Assembly (NCBI RefSeq): GCF_003935375.1
Contig: NZ_RHQM01000003.1
Location: forward strand, 1 to 64,000
DNA: 64,000 nucleotides
Direction of reading: 5' to 3'
DNA from: Stutzerimonas xanthomarina
Lineage (GTDB): Bacteria; Pseudomonadota; Gammaproteobacteria; Pseudomonadales; Pseudomonadaceae
The notes beneath the pieces are model-generated. The model worked only from the letters and a program-made list of their open reading frames with translations, ran no database searches and was not told the DNA's origin. A program made the translations under genes and the position numbers. The stretch's first letter is position 1; the number at the start of each line of letters is the position of its first letter. Positions 43,697 to 56,662 of the stretch are shown here, in pieces.

Positions 43697-45262
43697 TTAT
43701 ACCTTCACTTTCGAGAGTTTGAGATTCAGCAGCGCCATGGCACCGACGAGGATGAAGATCATCGTGGCGATGGCCGCAGCCAGGGCGAAGTCCTGCCCGG
43801 AATCCTGGAAGGCAATGCGGTAAGTGTAGCTGACCAAGAGATCCGTGGTGCCGGCCGGCGTGGTCGCGCCGATGATGTCCGGGCCACCGCGGGTCAGCAG
43901 GGTGATCAGCACGAAGTTGTTGAAGTTGAAGGCGAAGCAGGCGATCAACAGCGGCATCAGCGGCTTGATCAGCTGCGGCAGGGTAATGCGCAGCAGGTTG
44001 TCCAGCGGACTGGCGCCATCGATCGCCGAGGCCTCGTACTGATCCCGCGGGATAGCCTGCAAGAGGCCCATGCACAGCAGCAACATGTAGGGGTAGCCGA
44101 GCCAGGTGTTGACGATGAGGATCATCGTGCGTGCCAGGGTCGGGTCGCTGAACCAGTCCGGGCGGATGCCGAACAGCCCCTCGAGCAGCAGGTTGATCTC
44201 GCCGAAGTTCTGGTTGAACAGGCCGCGGAACACCAGGATGGAAATGAACCCCGGCACCGCGTACGGCAGGATCAGCATCAGCCGGTAAAAGGCCTTGCCG
44301 CGCACCAGCTCCCATTGCAGCAGGCTGGCCAGCACCAGCCCCACGGCGAGGGTGAAGACCACGGTGAGCCCGGCGAAGGCGAAGGTCCAGGCGAAGATCT
44401 GCACGAAGGGTTCACGGATGCTCGGCTCGCTCAGCACCCGGGTGAAGTTGGCGAAGCCGGCGAACACGGTGAAGCCCGGCGGCACCGCTTTGCCCGTCTC
44501 GTCGACATAGAAGCCGCGCTCCATGTCGGCGGTCAGACGAGTACCGCTGCGGGTATCGACCAGCACGCCGGGGCCATCCTTACTGTAGACGGGTTCGACG
44601 GCGGCGACTTCACGCAATCCGTACAGCCGCAGCAGGCTGCCGTCCGGCCCCTGCATGACCCATTGTTCCAGCGCCTTGCGCCGCTGAATCACCTCGCGCA
44701 GCGGCAGCGCCTCGCCCAGCCCTTCGACGTCCTCGGCCGGCTGCAGCGTCAGCGGTGTTTCCGCATCCGGTTCGCCGGTCAGCGGCGAGCTGACGAACAC
44801 GCCCTGCTCGCCCTTGTCCACCCGCAGCCGCTCGCCATCGGGGCTCGGGTGCAGGGTGAAGCGAAAACGCTCGCCGGCCAGGTAGGTCTGGCTCAGGTGA
44901 TACTGCTCCACCTGGGCCAGGCTCAGCAGGTTGCTGCCACTGTAGTTGGTAAAGCCGATGCCCACCGTGTACAGCAGCGGAAAGATGACGAACACCAGCA
45001 TCCCGGCCACCGACGGAAAGATGTAGCGCTGCGCGTACATCCGCCGGTTGATGAACAGGTAGCTGGCGATCCCGGTCACCACCAGCCCGAGCAGGGCGAA
45101 GGCCATCTGCCCCTGCACGTAGAGCGCGACCACCAGGTACAGCGCGAAGGCGTTGAAGGTCAGCCACGCCAGCCAGCGCAGGCCGTTGGTCAGGGAGCGG
45201 GGCAGGCCCCGGGAGGTCGTTCGGGTCATGGCTGGGCTGGGCAACTCGGCACGGGCATTCAC
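43697..45262 (-). CDS. malF: Maltose/maltodextrin ABC transporter permease MalF
   Basis: A 521-residue permease. Two N-terminal membrane segments are followed by the large periplasmic P2 loop (about 90-270) that is special to MalF and contacts MalE. Then comes the channel domain, with [20 protein letters not shown] and the EAA loop [23 protein letters not shown]. The sequence closely follows the E. coli MalF layout ([23 protein letters not shown]). GTG 45262 has AAAGG about 9 bases upstream; the alternative ATG 45229 has no visible ribosome binding site. Confidence 0.93.
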   Translation of the reverse strand: MNARAELPSPAMTRTTSRGLPRSLTNGLRWLAWLTFNAFALYLVVALYVQGQMAFALLGLVVTGIASYLFINRRMYAQRYIFPSVAGMLVFVIFPLLYTVGIGFTNYSGSNLLSLAQVEQYHLSQTYLAGERFRFTLHPSPDGERLRVDKGEQGVFVSSPLTGEPDAETPLTLQPAEDVEGLGEALPLREVIQRRKALEQWVMQGPDGSLLRLYGLREVAAVEPVYSKDGPGVLVDTRSGTRLTADMERGFYVDETGKAVPPGFTVFAGFANFTRVLSEPSIREPFVQIFAWTFAFAGLTVVFTLAVGLVLASLLQWELVRGKAFYRLMLILPYAVPGFISILVFRGLFNQNFGEINLLLEGLFGIRPDWFSDPTLARTMILIVNTWLGYPYMLLLCMGLLQAIPRDQYEASAIDGASPLDNLLRITLPQLIKPLMPLLIACFAFNFNNFVLITLLTRGGPDIIGATTPAGTTDLLVSYTYRIAFQDSGQDFALAAAIATMIFILVGAMALLNLKLSKVKV

Positions 45263-45329
45263 GGGAGCGGAACCTTTGAGAACGGAGCATAGTCCGCCGG
45301 CGCGCCCGAGGCGGCGGCCGGCGACGGGT

Positions 45330-46517
<1,188 letters not shown>

Positions 46518-46587
46518 GCTTCGCTTTCCTCGTGGCTTCTTATTAGTTGTTCCACCTGCTGCCGGCCTGAGGCTCTGACAGTCGTTC

Positions 46588-46624
46588 CATCCTCGGCGCG
46601 TCCCGTGCCATCTACATCCTCCCC
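46588..46624 (-). promoter_or_regulatory. malE: Candidate pair of MalT boxes upstream of malE
   Basis: On the minus strand GGGGAGGATG (46624-46615) differs from the MalT consensus GGGGA(T/G)GAGG at one position. A second GAGGATG copy follows at 46594-46588 in the same orientation, 27 bp away. MalT-dependent promoters carry directly repeated boxes. The region also serves the divergent malS. Confidence 0.5.
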
Positions 46625-46768
46625 CTCCAGGAGGCGGAGGGCGTAGATGTGGGGCGTAGGCAGTGGCCCGCAAGCGCACAAAATACGCCATCAGCCTAGC
46701 GCTTACGCCTATACCTGGCAGCCAACGCGCAGTCAAATGTGGCAAAAAAGCATAATGGAGCCACTTCG

Positions 46769-48856
46769 ATGCGTGCCCACCGCCTACCCGCCCTGTCGCT
46801 GCTGCTCGGATTCACCCTAGCGCTGCCCGTACTGGCCGATCCCGAGCTGGCTGCCCGGCTGGATGGCCAGCCGCTGCCGTTGAACTGGAATACCCTGGCC
46901 AGCGACCGCTACGACATCGAGCTCAGCCTCGCGCCCGGCCAGTTGCAGTTGCGCATGCCCCAGGCCAGTGGCGAGGCCGTGGCCCTTGCGCCCTTTCGCC
47001 GTCAGCCGCTTGGCACAGACAGCATTTACCGCTACGAAGTGCCCGAGGCCGGACGCTATCGGCTGATCGTCGAGACCGGCGCCGCGCCGGCCCTGCGCCT
47101 GCTGCCGATCAAGGCCGCCGAGCCGCAGGCAGCCACCGCGGTCTGCAAGCCATGGGAGGGCGGCGCAGTGGAGGTGACCGTTGGCGAGGTGTTCCGCGAC
47201 GGCGAAACCCTGCGCGACGCGCTGTCCGGCGCCACGGCGGTGGTCCGCGACGGCCGGGTCAGGCTGCAACCCGCCGCTGGCAGTGACGGTCTGCTGCTGC
47301 TCGAACGCGCCGAAGCGACCGAGCAGCCGGTCGCACGCGACTGGCGCAACGCGATCGTCTACTTCGTGCTCACCGACCGCTTCGCCAACGGTGACCCGGA
47401 CAACGACCGCAGCTATGGCCGCGCACCGGATGGCGCCGAGGAGATCGGCACCTTCCACGGCGGGGATCTCAAGGGACTGACCGAACGCCTCGACCATATC
47501 GCCAGCCTCGGCGTCGACGCGCTGTGGATCAGCGCGCCCTACGAGCAGATCCACGGCTGGGTCGGCGGCGGCGATCGCGGCGACTTCCGCCACTACGGTT
47601 ACCACGGCTACTACGCGCTGGACTTCACTCAGCTCGACGCCAACATGGGCAGCGAAGACGACCTGCGCGCGCTCATCAGCGCGGCCCATGCCCGCGGCAT
47701 CCGCGTACTGTTCGATGTGGTGCTCAACCATCCGGGCTACTCGACCCTGCAGGACATGCAGCAGCTCGGCTTCGGTGCTCTGCGCGACGGTATGGCCGAG
47801 TACCTGCCCGAGCAGTGGACAACCTGGCAGCCGGAAGCCCACGAGAATCTGCACGCCTACCACAACCTGGTGGATTACGAGCACCCGAGCTGGGCCGCCT
47901 GGTGGGGCCGCGACTGGGTGCGGGCGGGCATCGCCGACTACGACACGCCACCCAGCAGCACGGTCGATCCGCTCAAGGGCTCGCTGGCCTTCCTGCCGGA
48001 TTTCCGCACCGAATCCGAGGCGGTCGTCGCGCTGCCGGAGTTTCTCGCGCGCAAGGCGCAGACCCGCGCCGAGCCACGCGAAGGCTACCGGGTGCGCGAT
48101 TACCTGATCGAATGGCTGACCGGCTGGGTGAGCGAGTTCGGCGTCGACGGCTTCCGTGCCGACACCGTCAAGCATGTCGAACCCTCGACCTGGGCCGAGC
48201 TGCGCGTGGCGGCCGAGCGCGCCCGCGCCGACTGGGCCCGCGCCAACCCGGACGATCCCATGGCCGACGAGCCGTTCTGGATGGTCGGCGAAGTGTTCGG
48301 TCACGGCCCCGAGGCCAGTGACTATCTGGACCAGGGTTTCGACGCGCTGATCAACTTCGCCTTCCAGGATCAGGCGCTGGCCGCCAGCGACTGCCTGGCT
48401 GCCGCCGAGCCCAGCTACGCCGACTATGCCCGGCGCCTGGCCGAAACGCCCGGGCACAACCTGCTGAGCTATGCCTCGTCGCATGACACCGCGCTGTTCA
48501 ACCAGCTGGCCAAGGGCGACCTGGCGCGTCAGCGCGGGCTCGCCGCCGCCCTGCTGCTGGCGCCCGGCGCGGTGCAGGTCTATTACGGCGACGAAAGCGC
48601 CCGCGCCTTCGGGCCCACAGGTTCGGACCCCTTCCAGGGCACGCGCAGCCCGATGAACTGGGCCGAGCATGAGCGACCCGAGATCGCCGGACTGATCGAT
48701 TACTGGCAGCGAATCGGCCAGTTCCGTGCGCGCCACCCGGCGATCGGCGCAGGTACGCATCGACTGCTGTCATCCGGCCAGCCCTATGCCTTCGCCCGCA
48801 CGCTGGGCGACGACCGCATCGTCGTCGTGCAGGCCGGTGCATCGCTCACCCCCTGA
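46769..48856 (+). CDS. malS: Periplasmic alpha-amylase MalS (GH13)
   Basis: A 695-residue enzyme. The signal peptide [19 protein letters not shown] ends at PVLADP. After an N-terminal beta domain of about 170 residues, a GH13 barrel follows. It shows [14 protein letters not shown] (start), [23 protein letters not shown] (nucleophile Asp), [10 protein letters not shown] (acid Glu) and [11 protein letters not shown] (third Asp). It would cut long maltodextrins in the periplasm before uptake. ATG 46769 has GGAG upstream and starts the signal peptide. It is divergent from malE. Confidence 0.88.
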   Translation: MRAHRLPALSLLLGFTLALPVLADPELAARLDGQPLPLNWNTLASDRYDIELSLAPGQLQLRMPQASGEAVALAPFRRQPLGTDSIYRYEVPEAGRYRLIVETGAAPALRLLPIKAAEPQAATAVCKPWEGGAVEVTVGEVFRDGETLRDALSGATAVVRDGRVRLQPAAGSDGLLLLERAEATEQPVARDWRNAIVYFVLTDRFANGDPDNDRSYGRAPDGAEEIGTFHGGDLKGLTERLDHIASLGVDALWISAPYEQIHGWVGGGDRGDFRHYGYHGYYALDFTQLDANMGSEDDLRALISAAHARGIRVLFDVVLNHPGYSTLQDMQQLGFGALRDGMAEYLPEQWTTWQPEAHENLHAYHNLVDYEHPSWAAWWGRDWVRAGIADYDTPPSSTVDPLKGSLAFLPDFRTESEAVVALPEFLARKAQTRAEPREGYRVRDYLIEWLTGWVSEFGVDGFRADTVKHVEPSTWAELRVAAERARADWARANPDDPMADEPFWMVGEVFGHGPEASDYLDQGFDALINFAFQDQALAASDCLAAAEPSYADYARRLAETPGHNLLSYASSHDTALFNQLAKGDLARQRGLAAALLLAPGAVQVYYGDESARAFGPTGSDPFQGTRSPMNWAEHERPEIAGLIDYWQRIGQFRARHPAIGAGTHRLLSSGQPYAFARTLGDDRIVVVQAGASLTP

Positions 48857-48863
48857 ATGTCCC

Positions 48864-48885
48864 GTCCCGGGCCGCAGCCCGGGAC
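48864..48885 (+). terminator. GC-rich hairpin after malS
   Basis: GTCCCGGGC-CGCA-GCCCGGGAC, a 9-bp stem with a 4-base loop, 8 bp after the malS stop. No T-run follows, so termination would be partial at best. It separates malS from the kinase-like gene that follows 28 bp later. Confidence 0.45.
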
Positions 48886-48912
48886 GCAGCCGCCCCCTGC
48901 CTGGAGCCCGCA

Positions 48913-50004
48913 ATGAACGCAACCCTGAACCCGCGCCAGCAGGCGCAGCTGGCCTTTGTCGCCAGCGGAGCGGAACTGCAAGTCGGGCAGCCGCAGGACT
49001 GCCCGCTGCCGCTGGCCACGCTGGTCGCCACCGACGGCAGCGAACCCTATGTCAGTCGCACGCTGTCCGGCGGGCTCACCGCCCACGTCTACCGGATCGA
49101 AGCCGCAGGCCGTAGCTGGACGCTCAAGCGCGCCCGCGAGCGCTGCCTGGTGCAGAACGCCGATGGCCAGACCTCGTTTCTCAACGAGGTCCAGCGGCGC
49201 GCCGACCTGCGCGCGCTGAAGGCCCGGCCCGAGCTGGCCGAGCCGCTCGCCGGGATCGTCGACACCTGCTATGCGAGTTTTCGTCACGGCGTGCTGCTGT
49301 CGCCCTGGATCGACGGCGAGGCCGTCGGCGACTGGGATGAAACACGCCTGGCAGACCTGTTCGACTGCGTCATCACGCTCGCCTCGGCCGGCCTGTTCGA
49401 GTGGGACCTGTGCCCCGGCAACGTACTCGACGACGGCCGCATCCGGCTGTTCGACTTCGGCTACCTGTACCGCTTCGATCCGCTGCGCGAGTTCAACAGC
49501 GATGGCCTCGCCTGCCCGGGCTTCCACCCGGTCGAGCGTTTCGAAACGCGGCAGTTCTTCGCCTGGCTGCTCGGCCAGGAGGCACTCGGCAGCGCCCGGG
49601 CGCTGGCGGCCTTCCGCCTGGAGAAAGCGATCGCCCTGGACCGCTACCGGCGCTGGCGGGCCGAACTGGCCGGCCGCGGCGCCAGCCCGGCCGTACTCGA
49701 ACGGCTGGACCGGCTGATCGACAGCTGGCGCACGGCCCTTGCCGGCTCGGCCGAGGCGCTCTACCTGCGCGAGGCCTGGCGCTCGCATCGTCTCGACCTG
49801 GCCGACGATCTCGACGGCCAGACCTGCACGCCGCAAACCCTGCAGCGCCTGGCCTGGCTCAGGGAAACGGTTGGCGCACGCCACGCCGACCTGCTCGCCG
49901 CCGACGCCCTGGCCCATGAGCGGGCCCCGCAACGCGCCGCCCTGCTCGACGAGCTGCGCCGCGCCGAAGCACAGGCCATCGGCTGGCAGGTCCCGCGCGC
50001 CTAG
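48913..50004 (+). CDS. Protein-kinase/aminoglycoside-phosphotransferase-fold protein
   Basis: A 363-residue protein with a kinase-like fold. There is a Lys at 72 in a strand (TLKRAR), a Glu at 92 in the following helix, and the catalytic loop WDLCPGNVL (Asp165, Asn170). The metal-binding LFDFG (Asp181) follows. The usual His before the catalytic Asp is Trp here. All core catalytic residues are present, so a phosphotransferase is likely. It is cytoplasmic, with no membrane segment. It follows malS on the same strand and converges with the chemoreceptor gene. The substrate is unknown; a sugar or a protein is possible. Confidence 0.75.
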   Translation: MNATLNPRQQAQLAFVASGAELQVGQPQDCPLPLATLVATDGSEPYVSRTLSGGLTAHVYRIEAAGRSWTLKRARERCLVQNADGQTSFLNEVQRRADLRALKARPELAEPLAGIVDTCYASFRHGVLLSPWIDGEAVGDWDETRLADLFDCVITLASAGLFEWDLCPGNVLDDGRIRLFDFGYLYRFDPLREFNSDGLACPGFHPVERFETRQFFAWLLGQEALGSARALAAFRLEKAIALDRYRRWRAELAGRGASPAVLERLDRLIDSWRTALAGSAEALYLREAWRSHRLDLADDLDGQTCTPQTLQRLAWLRETVGARHADLLAADALAHERAPQRAALLDELRRAEAQAIGWQVPRA

Positions 50005-50048
50005 GCCAGACGGGGGACGACCGGACCGTCGCCGCCGCCCGGTCGCGT

Positions 50049-52079
50049 TCAGGTGCGGTAGCGCGCGCAGAGCGCCTGCTGCTCGGCGGACATGCGCGCC
50101 TGGCGTTCGCTGCTGTCGCTGATCGCCACGACGCTGTCCATGTGCAGCTCGGCCGCGGCATCGATCGCATGCATGCCGCGCGACACCTCTTCGGCGGCGA
50201 GCCGTTGCTGGCCCGTGGCCGAATCGATTTCCCGCGACATGGCGGCGATGTGCTCGACCTGGCTGCGGATTTCCTGCATCAGCCGATCGGCCTGCCCGAC
50301 CTGATCGAGGGTGCCCTGCATCTGCGCGCGACTGGCCTCCACCGAACGCACCGCCGAGCCGATGCCCTGGGCCAGGCGTTCGATGCGCTGCTGGATCTCG
50401 CCGGTCGATTGCGCCGTGCGCCGGGCCAGGCCGCGCACCTCGTCGGCGACCACCGCGAAGCCACGCCCCTGATCACCGGCGCGCGCCGCTTCGATCGCCG
50501 CATTGAGCGCCAGCAGGTTGGTCTGCTCGGCAATCGCACGGATCACATCGAGAATCTGCCCGATCTGCTCACTCACCGCCTCCACGTTGGCGATCTCGGC
50601 CACGCTGGTTTCCAGCTGTTCGGCCAGGGCTTGCGTGCCGATGCGGGTCGCGGCCATCCGCTGGCTGCCCTGCAGGGTCAGTGCCTCGACACTGCCGACC
50701 CGCGTGGCCGTCTCGCCGGCATGCTGCGCCACCTCGCCAAAACTGGTCTCCAGCTCGGCCAGGCTGACGGCGAGCGCCCCTATGCTGCTGCGCTGCTTCT
50801 CCAGCCCGGCACGCGCCTGGCTGCAGGCCTGGGCATTGCGGCGGGCGATCTGGTCCTGTTCGTCGGCGTTGCGCCCGAGCTGGGCCAGTGCGTCGCGCAG
50901 GCTACCGGCGACCCGGTTGACCCAATCGCCGACACGCCCGAACTCGTCCGCGCGCTGGTACTCGCAGCCGCCGCGCAAATCACCGTCGGCCAGGTGCTGC
51001 AGGCTGCCGCTGACGGCGGCCAGGGCCATGCGCATGGTGCGCCCCAGCCACAGGCCCATGGCCAGCGCCACCGCGATCGACAGCCCGGCCATCGCCAAGA
51101 GGCCGGCCACACCCTGACGATAGGTCTGCGCGGCCAGGCCCAGTTGCCTGTCGCTGGCCTGCTGGGCGCTGGCGATGAGCGTGCCGATGTCCTCGCGTGC
51201 CTGGCGCTGCAGCCGACCGAGCTGCAGTTTCTGCTCTCGGTTGGCCTGCTGGTCGGACAGCCAGGCGTAGTACTGCGCCACTGCACCATTGCCGGGTACA
51301 GTCAGTTGCTGCTCGATGGCGGCGAACGGCGCCTGGAAGCTGTGCGCGTAGTCGGTACGGCTGTCCTGGTGCGGTTCCAGATCGAGGAGAACGTTGTCCA
51401 GCTTCTTCTGCAGGGCCGGCAGCCGCTGCGCGATCTGCGCACCCGCTTCATCGAGTGCCTTGATCGAAGACACGCCGATGGCATCGAACAGCAGCGCCTC
51501 GATCTGCTCGAGCGGGATGATGAACTGTTTAATGGAATAGGCGACCAGCTCGTCGCCAGTCACGAACTGCGCCTGCAGCAGGTCCTGCTTGAGCCGCGAG
51601 AACTGCAGCTGCAAGTCGCGCAGCGCGACGGCGTTGCGCCCCACGCGCGCGAGCAGGTCGCGCTGCGCATCGATCAGCGCCAGGCTGCGGCGGTCGAGCT
51701 CCGGCAACAGCGCCGCCAGGCGTTGCTTGGTCTCGGCATGTGCCGGCGTCACCCGCTCCAGCTGGGCGAACAGCTCGAGGGCCTGGTCCTGCAGCGTGCG
51801 ATGCCGGCCGACATAGCCGTCGAGCTGGTCAGGCCGGTCCTCGGCCAGGGCGTCGGACAGGTTCTGCGTCAGGCTCTGCAACGTACCGAAGAAGCTCTCG
51901 CTGACCAGCAGACGCGACGCGGTCGACGAGATTTGCTCGGCATTGCCTTGCAGGCGGCCGATGGCAACCAGGCTGGTGCCGGCTACCAGCATCAGCAAGG
52001 CCACCAGTGCGGCGATCAGCAGGTACAGCCGGGCCAGGAAGCCAAGCCGGAAAGGGGTCGAGCGGGTCTGGGCCAACAT
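50049..52079 (-). CDS. Methyl-accepting chemotaxis protein
   Basis: A 676-residue transmembrane chemoreceptor. One N-terminal membrane segment (about 15-40) is followed by a helical periplasmic sensor of about 300 residues, a second membrane segment (about 325-350), HAMP, and the signalling domain. Its tip reads [21 protein letters not shown]. It would signal through CheW/CheA to steer swimming. ATG 52079 has AGGAG upstream. It follows amyP on the same strand, which suggests sensing of starch breakdown products; the ligand is not shown. Confidence 0.92.
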   Translation of the reverse strand: MLAQTRSTPFRLGFLARLYLLIAALVALLMLVAGTSLVAIGRLQGNAEQISSTASRLLVSESFFGTLQSLTQNLSDALAEDRPDQLDGYVGRHRTLQDQALELFAQLERVTPAHAETKQRLAALLPELDRRSLALIDAQRDLLARVGRNAVALRDLQLQFSRLKQDLLQAQFVTGDELVAYSIKQFIIPLEQIEALLFDAIGVSSIKALDEAGAQIAQRLPALQKKLDNVLLDLEPHQDSRTDYAHSFQAPFAAIEQQLTVPGNGAVAQYYAWLSDQQANREQKLQLGRLQRQAREDIGTLIASAQQASDRQLGLAAQTYRQGVAGLLAMAGLSIAVALAMGLWLGRTMRMALAAVSGSLQHLADGDLRGGCEYQRADEFGRVGDWVNRVAGSLRDALAQLGRNADEQDQIARRNAQACSQARAGLEKQRSSIGALAVSLAELETSFGEVAQHAGETATRVGSVEALTLQGSQRMAATRIGTQALAEQLETSVAEIANVEAVSEQIGQILDVIRAIAEQTNLLALNAAIEAARAGDQGRGFAVVADEVRGLARRTAQSTGEIQQRIERLAQGIGSAVRSVEASRAQMQGTLDQVGQADRLMQEIRSQVEHIAAMSREIDSATGQQRLAAEEVSRGMHAIDAAAELHMDSVVAISDSSERQARMSAEQQALCARYRT

Positions 52080-52160
52080 GAACAGCTCCTGATACGACAG
52101 CGCAGCGCGAAGGCTTTTATGGTTGTCGTGCCAGCATCGGCGGCCCGGCCCGTCGCCGGC

Positions 52161-52191
52161 CTCCTCCCTGCCCACCCTGGGTCGGGAGGAG
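52161..52191 (-). terminator. Hairpin between amyP and chemoreceptor gene
   Basis: CTCCTCCC (52161-52168) pairs with GGGAGGAG (52184-52191), and a second GC-rich palindrome lies nearer to amyP. No T-run is present. It probably lowers read-through from amyP into the chemoreceptor gene. Confidence 0.4.
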
Positions 52192-52232
52192 CCGCCCGGC
52201 GTAGGCGTAGCCGAGGCCGGGCGGGCATGTCG

Positions 52233-53888
52233 TCAGAACGAGCCGCTGGTGCTCGCGCCGGCGGCGGCCTGGACCTGGTTGTTGCCGCCCGATTGCCACT
52301 GACGCACCAGCGTCGCGTCCGCCTCGTTGCGGATCAGGCACTTCCATTCCACGTTCTGACCGTCAGGCAGGGCGATGCTGCCCTTCCAGGTCGGATAGCT
52401 GCTGGTGTCGGTCAGCCGTACCGCGGAGGCCGGGCTCCAGTTGCCGAGCTGGCTGACGTTGCCCACCGCGTAGACGCTGTCGCCCATCTGCGTCACACCG
52501 TTGTCGCAGCGGAAGTTCACATTGACCAAGCCACCCTCGCCACCGTCATTCCCGCCGCCATCGCCGCTACCGCTGCGCCAGACGCGCACCTGGCCGTTGC
52601 TGGCGTTGACCGCCTCGCTGAAGCTGCCGCTGGCGACCTGGCCGGGGTTGGCCAGATCGGAGTTGAGCGCCACCACCAGGGTCTGCTGGCTGCCGCTGAC
52701 GGTAGCGACCAGGCCGCTGTAGCCGCTATGGAAGCTGATCGCCGAATCGGCGCGCACGCCGGCGGTGCGCCGCACCTGGATCAGCTGGCGAATGAAGTCG
52801 CCGTAGCCCCAGTCGTACATGTGCGACCAGTACACCACCGGCGTGCCCGGGCTGGTGAGGATGTAGGCGTAAGCCTGGCGGATCAGCCCGTCCTGCAGCG
52901 CCCAGTGGTGCTGGCCGCCGTTCTGCCCGGGCGAATAGCCGGTGTCATGGTTGTCGACGAAGGTCACCGCCACCTCGCGCCAGCGCGGGTCGGGGTTGCC
53001 ATTGAGGCCATGTTTCCAGTCGGCGACCGAGCCGTTCTGCATGCGCTCCTTGAGAGCGAAGTCGAACACCGGGCACTTGGCCCGGTCCGACCAGTCCTTG
53101 ATGATCTGCTGCCAGCTCGCCGTGTTGCGCCAGTCCCAGCTCGGGTACTCGGACGGGCTTTTCCACAGCTCGCCAACGCAGAAACTGCTGTCGGCGCTGT
53201 CGCTCATCCAGCTGTCGACCCGCTCCGGCGAATAGCCGCGAACGAAGTCGAAGCGGAAGCCGCCGGCGCCGTAGCCGCTGCGCAGGTTGGCGAGCTCGTC
53301 GCGAAACATGCCGTAGATTTGCGGATGGCCGGTGTTCAGGTCCGACTCGCCGCCGATGAAGCGGTCACCGTCATCGCAGTCGTTGGGGTAGTTGCCCGGG
53401 TCGGCGCAGTCGTTGCGCCAGAAGCCCTGGCCGGCCGGCAGGTTGATCTCCTTGTCCGGGTAGCCGCGGTTCATGTGATTGGGCACCACATCGTAGAGCA
53501 CCTTCACCCCGGCGCCACCGAGCGCGCCGGCGGCCTGGCGCAGCTGAGCGTCGCTGCCGTAGCGGCCGTTCTTGTTGAAGTCGTGCCAGAAGTAGCCTTC
53601 GCCGCCGCCGGACTTGCCGCCGTCGGTCCAGCTGGAGAAGTCACGCCAGGGCACCGGCATCCAGATTGCCGAGAAGCCGTCCGCGGCGATCGTCGAGGCC
53701 TGCTGGCGAAGGATGTCGTACCAGTCGTTGGGCGCTTCGCGGACGACGTTCCAGTGGAAGCCCTGGAGGATGATTTCGTCGCCGCCGTGGTAGCGCACAC
53801 CGGCCGGGCTCTTGCCGGCCTGGTCAGCGAGGGCGGGGAACGGCAGCAGGATCGCCGCCAATACGGCGGCACGTAGGGTCTGGCTCAT
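52233..53888 (-). CDS. amyP: Maltotetraose-forming amylase AmyP (G4-amylase)
   Basis: A 551-residue secreted GH13 enzyme that releases maltotetraose from starch chain ends. The signal peptide MSQTLRAAVLAAILLPFPA ends at LADQAGK, the known mature start. The catalytic set is GGFRFDFVRGY (nucleophile), FCVGELWK (acid) and TFVDNHDTGYSPG. A Gly/Asp-rich linker leads to a C-terminal starch-binding CBM20 domain (from about residue 450). The sequence agrees with the P. stutzeri enzyme as I remember it almost throughout, and it names the organism. ATG 53888 begins the signal peptide. Confidence 0.96.
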   Translation of the reverse strand: MSQTLRAAVLAAILLPFPALADQAGKSPAGVRYHGGDEIILQGFHWNVVREAPNDWYDILRQQASTIAADGFSAIWMPVPWRDFSSWTDGGKSGGGEGYFWHDFNKNGRYGSDAQLRQAAGALGGAGVKVLYDVVPNHMNRGYPDKEINLPAGQGFWRNDCADPGNYPNDCDDGDRFIGGESDLNTGHPQIYGMFRDELANLRSGYGAGGFRFDFVRGYSPERVDSWMSDSADSSFCVGELWKSPSEYPSWDWRNTASWQQIIKDWSDRAKCPVFDFALKERMQNGSVADWKHGLNGNPDPRWREVAVTFVDNHDTGYSPGQNGGQHHWALQDGLIRQAYAYILTSPGTPVVYWSHMYDWGYGDFIRQLIQVRRTAGVRADSAISFHSGYSGLVATVSGSQQTLVVALNSDLANPGQVASGSFSEAVNASNGQVRVWRSGSGDGGGNDGGEGGLVNVNFRCDNGVTQMGDSVYAVGNVSQLGNWSPASAVRLTDTSSYPTWKGSIALPDGQNVEWKCLIRNEADATLVRQWQSGGNNQVQAAAGASTSGSF

Positions 53889-54158
53889 CGCAATACTCCG
53901 GTTCTTGTGCTTGTTCGCGGGTATCCGGCAACGGACTGCCGAATGAGGATGAACGCCGGCCGCACCTTCGACCGACCTGGGCAGGCTGCCCCTGGGCCCG
54001 CTCGCGACCAACCTCCCTGCGCGCGTTCGAGGCGGCGTAGTGGCCAGGCGGAAGGCCCGTGGCAATCATCTGCGCCCCACCCGTAGCGACCCCGCCCCTG
54101 GGATTACGCCGCACTCATACCGATTACGCCCTCGAGCTGCGCCAGCGAAATCTCTGGC

Positions 54159-54188
54159 CGGGAGGATGGCGCTCCGGGCCCCATCCCC
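54159..54188. promoter_or_regulatory. Candidate MalT boxes between amyP and lamB
   Basis: Plus-strand CGGGAGGATG (54159-54168) faces lamB. Minus-strand GGGGATGGGG (54188-54179) differs from the consensus GGGGATGAGG at one position and faces amyP. Two opposed sites fit a shared divergent regulatory region of 387 bp. Confidence 0.45.
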
Positions 54189-54239
54189 GACGCTTTGCGC
54201 CACCGATCGGCGTTGCCGCAGCAGGCAGCGCCGGCGTGA

Positions 54240-55568
<1,329 letters not shown>

Positions 55569-55584
55569 GCCGCAACGTTTAAGT

Positions 55585-55676
55585 GCCGTCGCGGACCGAC
55601 CGCGACGGCTCCCCTTCCGCTCCCACCGTCCAGACGGTGCCTTTGCCCCGACGCTGGCAGGTCGGGGCATTTTTTG
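55585..55676 (+). terminator. Two hairpins between lamB and malM; the second a rho-independent terminator
   Basis: GCCGTCGCGG (55585-55594) pairs with CCGCGACGGC (55600-55609). A second stem, GCCCCGAC (55645-55652) with GTCGGGGC (55661-55668), is followed by TTTTTT. The second is a good terminator. It lies 15 bp before the malM ATG, so malM is probably made at a lower level than lamB. Confidence 0.7.
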
Positions 55677-55690
55677 TTCGGAGAACCACC

Positions 55691-56614
55691 ATGCATCGGA
55701 TGTTATTTCTTGCCGCCGGGCTAGCCGCCCTGACGGTTGCCGGCTGCAGCAGCGAGCCGTTGCGCCGGGTCGACGCCCTCACTGCTACCCCGGCGCCGCT
55801 GCAACATTCGGTCGAGCAGGCGCGTGATGCGCTGGCAGCCGCCCCGACCTGCTGCAGCAGTATCGACCAGCTGCCCTTCCAGCCACTCGAGGCCGGTTTC
55901 ACCGGCGACGTTCTGATCGACACACAGGCGCCGGCCTACAACTTCGAAACCGGCAAGAGCTTCTTGCGCGCCTTCACGCTGCCAGCTGGCGGTCCATCAT
56001 TCGAGATCCGCCTCTACAGCCAGGCCGGCAGCAGCGTGCTGGCGCCCAACGCCATGCTGCTCGACAGCCGCATGCGTCCGACCCGCCTGCTGGATGGTGA
56101 CGACTTCGCCTACGTACCGCCGACCGGGCTCAAGGGCGACAGCCTCGATGCGCGCATTCGCATCGATCGCTCCCAGCCCGAGCACCCGGGCAACGAGCGC
56201 TACCTGATCCTCTACACCAGCGACGCGCAAATGGCCGGCCAGACCGTGCTGCAGCACCCGGCCAAGGCCTACGCCAAGGCGCTGGGCAACGAGCCGCCGA
56301 GCATCCCCGACCCGGTGGCGAAGCACTCGCCAGTAGGCATGATCCGGCTGGTGATGATCCCCGACAGCGCCGCCGGCTCGACCGCCAAGGGCTACGTACC
56401 GGGCTACAGCATCGGCCAGGAGATGGGCAACGAACTGCCCGCCGCGCCGGCGCCGACGGTGCTGCCGGAGACCTCGGCGTACTACCGCCAGGCGATCGAT
56501 GCGGCACTGGCGCAGAAGGACCTCGAACGCGCGCTGCGTCTGGCCGACGAAGCGACGCGAGTGGGTGACAGCGGCGCCAAGGGGTATCTGCTGGAGCGCA
56601 TCCAGATCAAGTGA
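55691..56614 (+). CDS. malM: Periplasmic/lipoprotein MalM
   Basis: A 307-residue protein. The lipobox LTVAGC (Cys at about 19) predicts a lipoprotein. The mature part (PTCCSSIDQLPFQPL, FRAFTLPA-like strand, YSIGQEMGNELP) matches the MalM family, a lamB neighbour of unknown exact role that is found in the periplasm and near porins. The C-terminal helix (AIDAALAQKDLERALRLADEA) is TPR-like. ATG 55691 is the natural start, since the longer frame covers the terminator. The second malE follows 48 bp later. Confidence 0.85.
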   Translation: MHRMLFLAAGLAALTVAGCSSEPLRRVDALTATPAPLQHSVEQARDALAAAPTCCSSIDQLPFQPLEAGFTGDVLIDTQAPAYNFETGKSFLRAFTLPAGGPSFEIRLYSQAGSSVLAPNAMLLDSRMRPTRLLDGDDFAYVPPTGLKGDSLDARIRIDRSQPEHPGNERYLILYTSDAQMAGQTVLQHPAKAYAKALGNEPPSIPDPVAKHSPVGMIRLVMIPDSAAGSTAKGYVPGYSIGQEMGNELPAAPAPTVLPETSAYYRQAIDAALAQKDLERALRLADEATRVGDSGAKGYLLERIQIK

Positions 56615-56662
56615 CCGCACACGGGGCGGCTCGGACGCCCCGACACAACGCAGGATGCAGCG

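Noticed and set aside
50142..53876. A 1244-codon open frame on the plus strand
   Set aside because: It lies antisense to the chemoreceptor and amyP genes, whose products are clearly recognised; long open antisense frames are usual in such GC-rich DNA.
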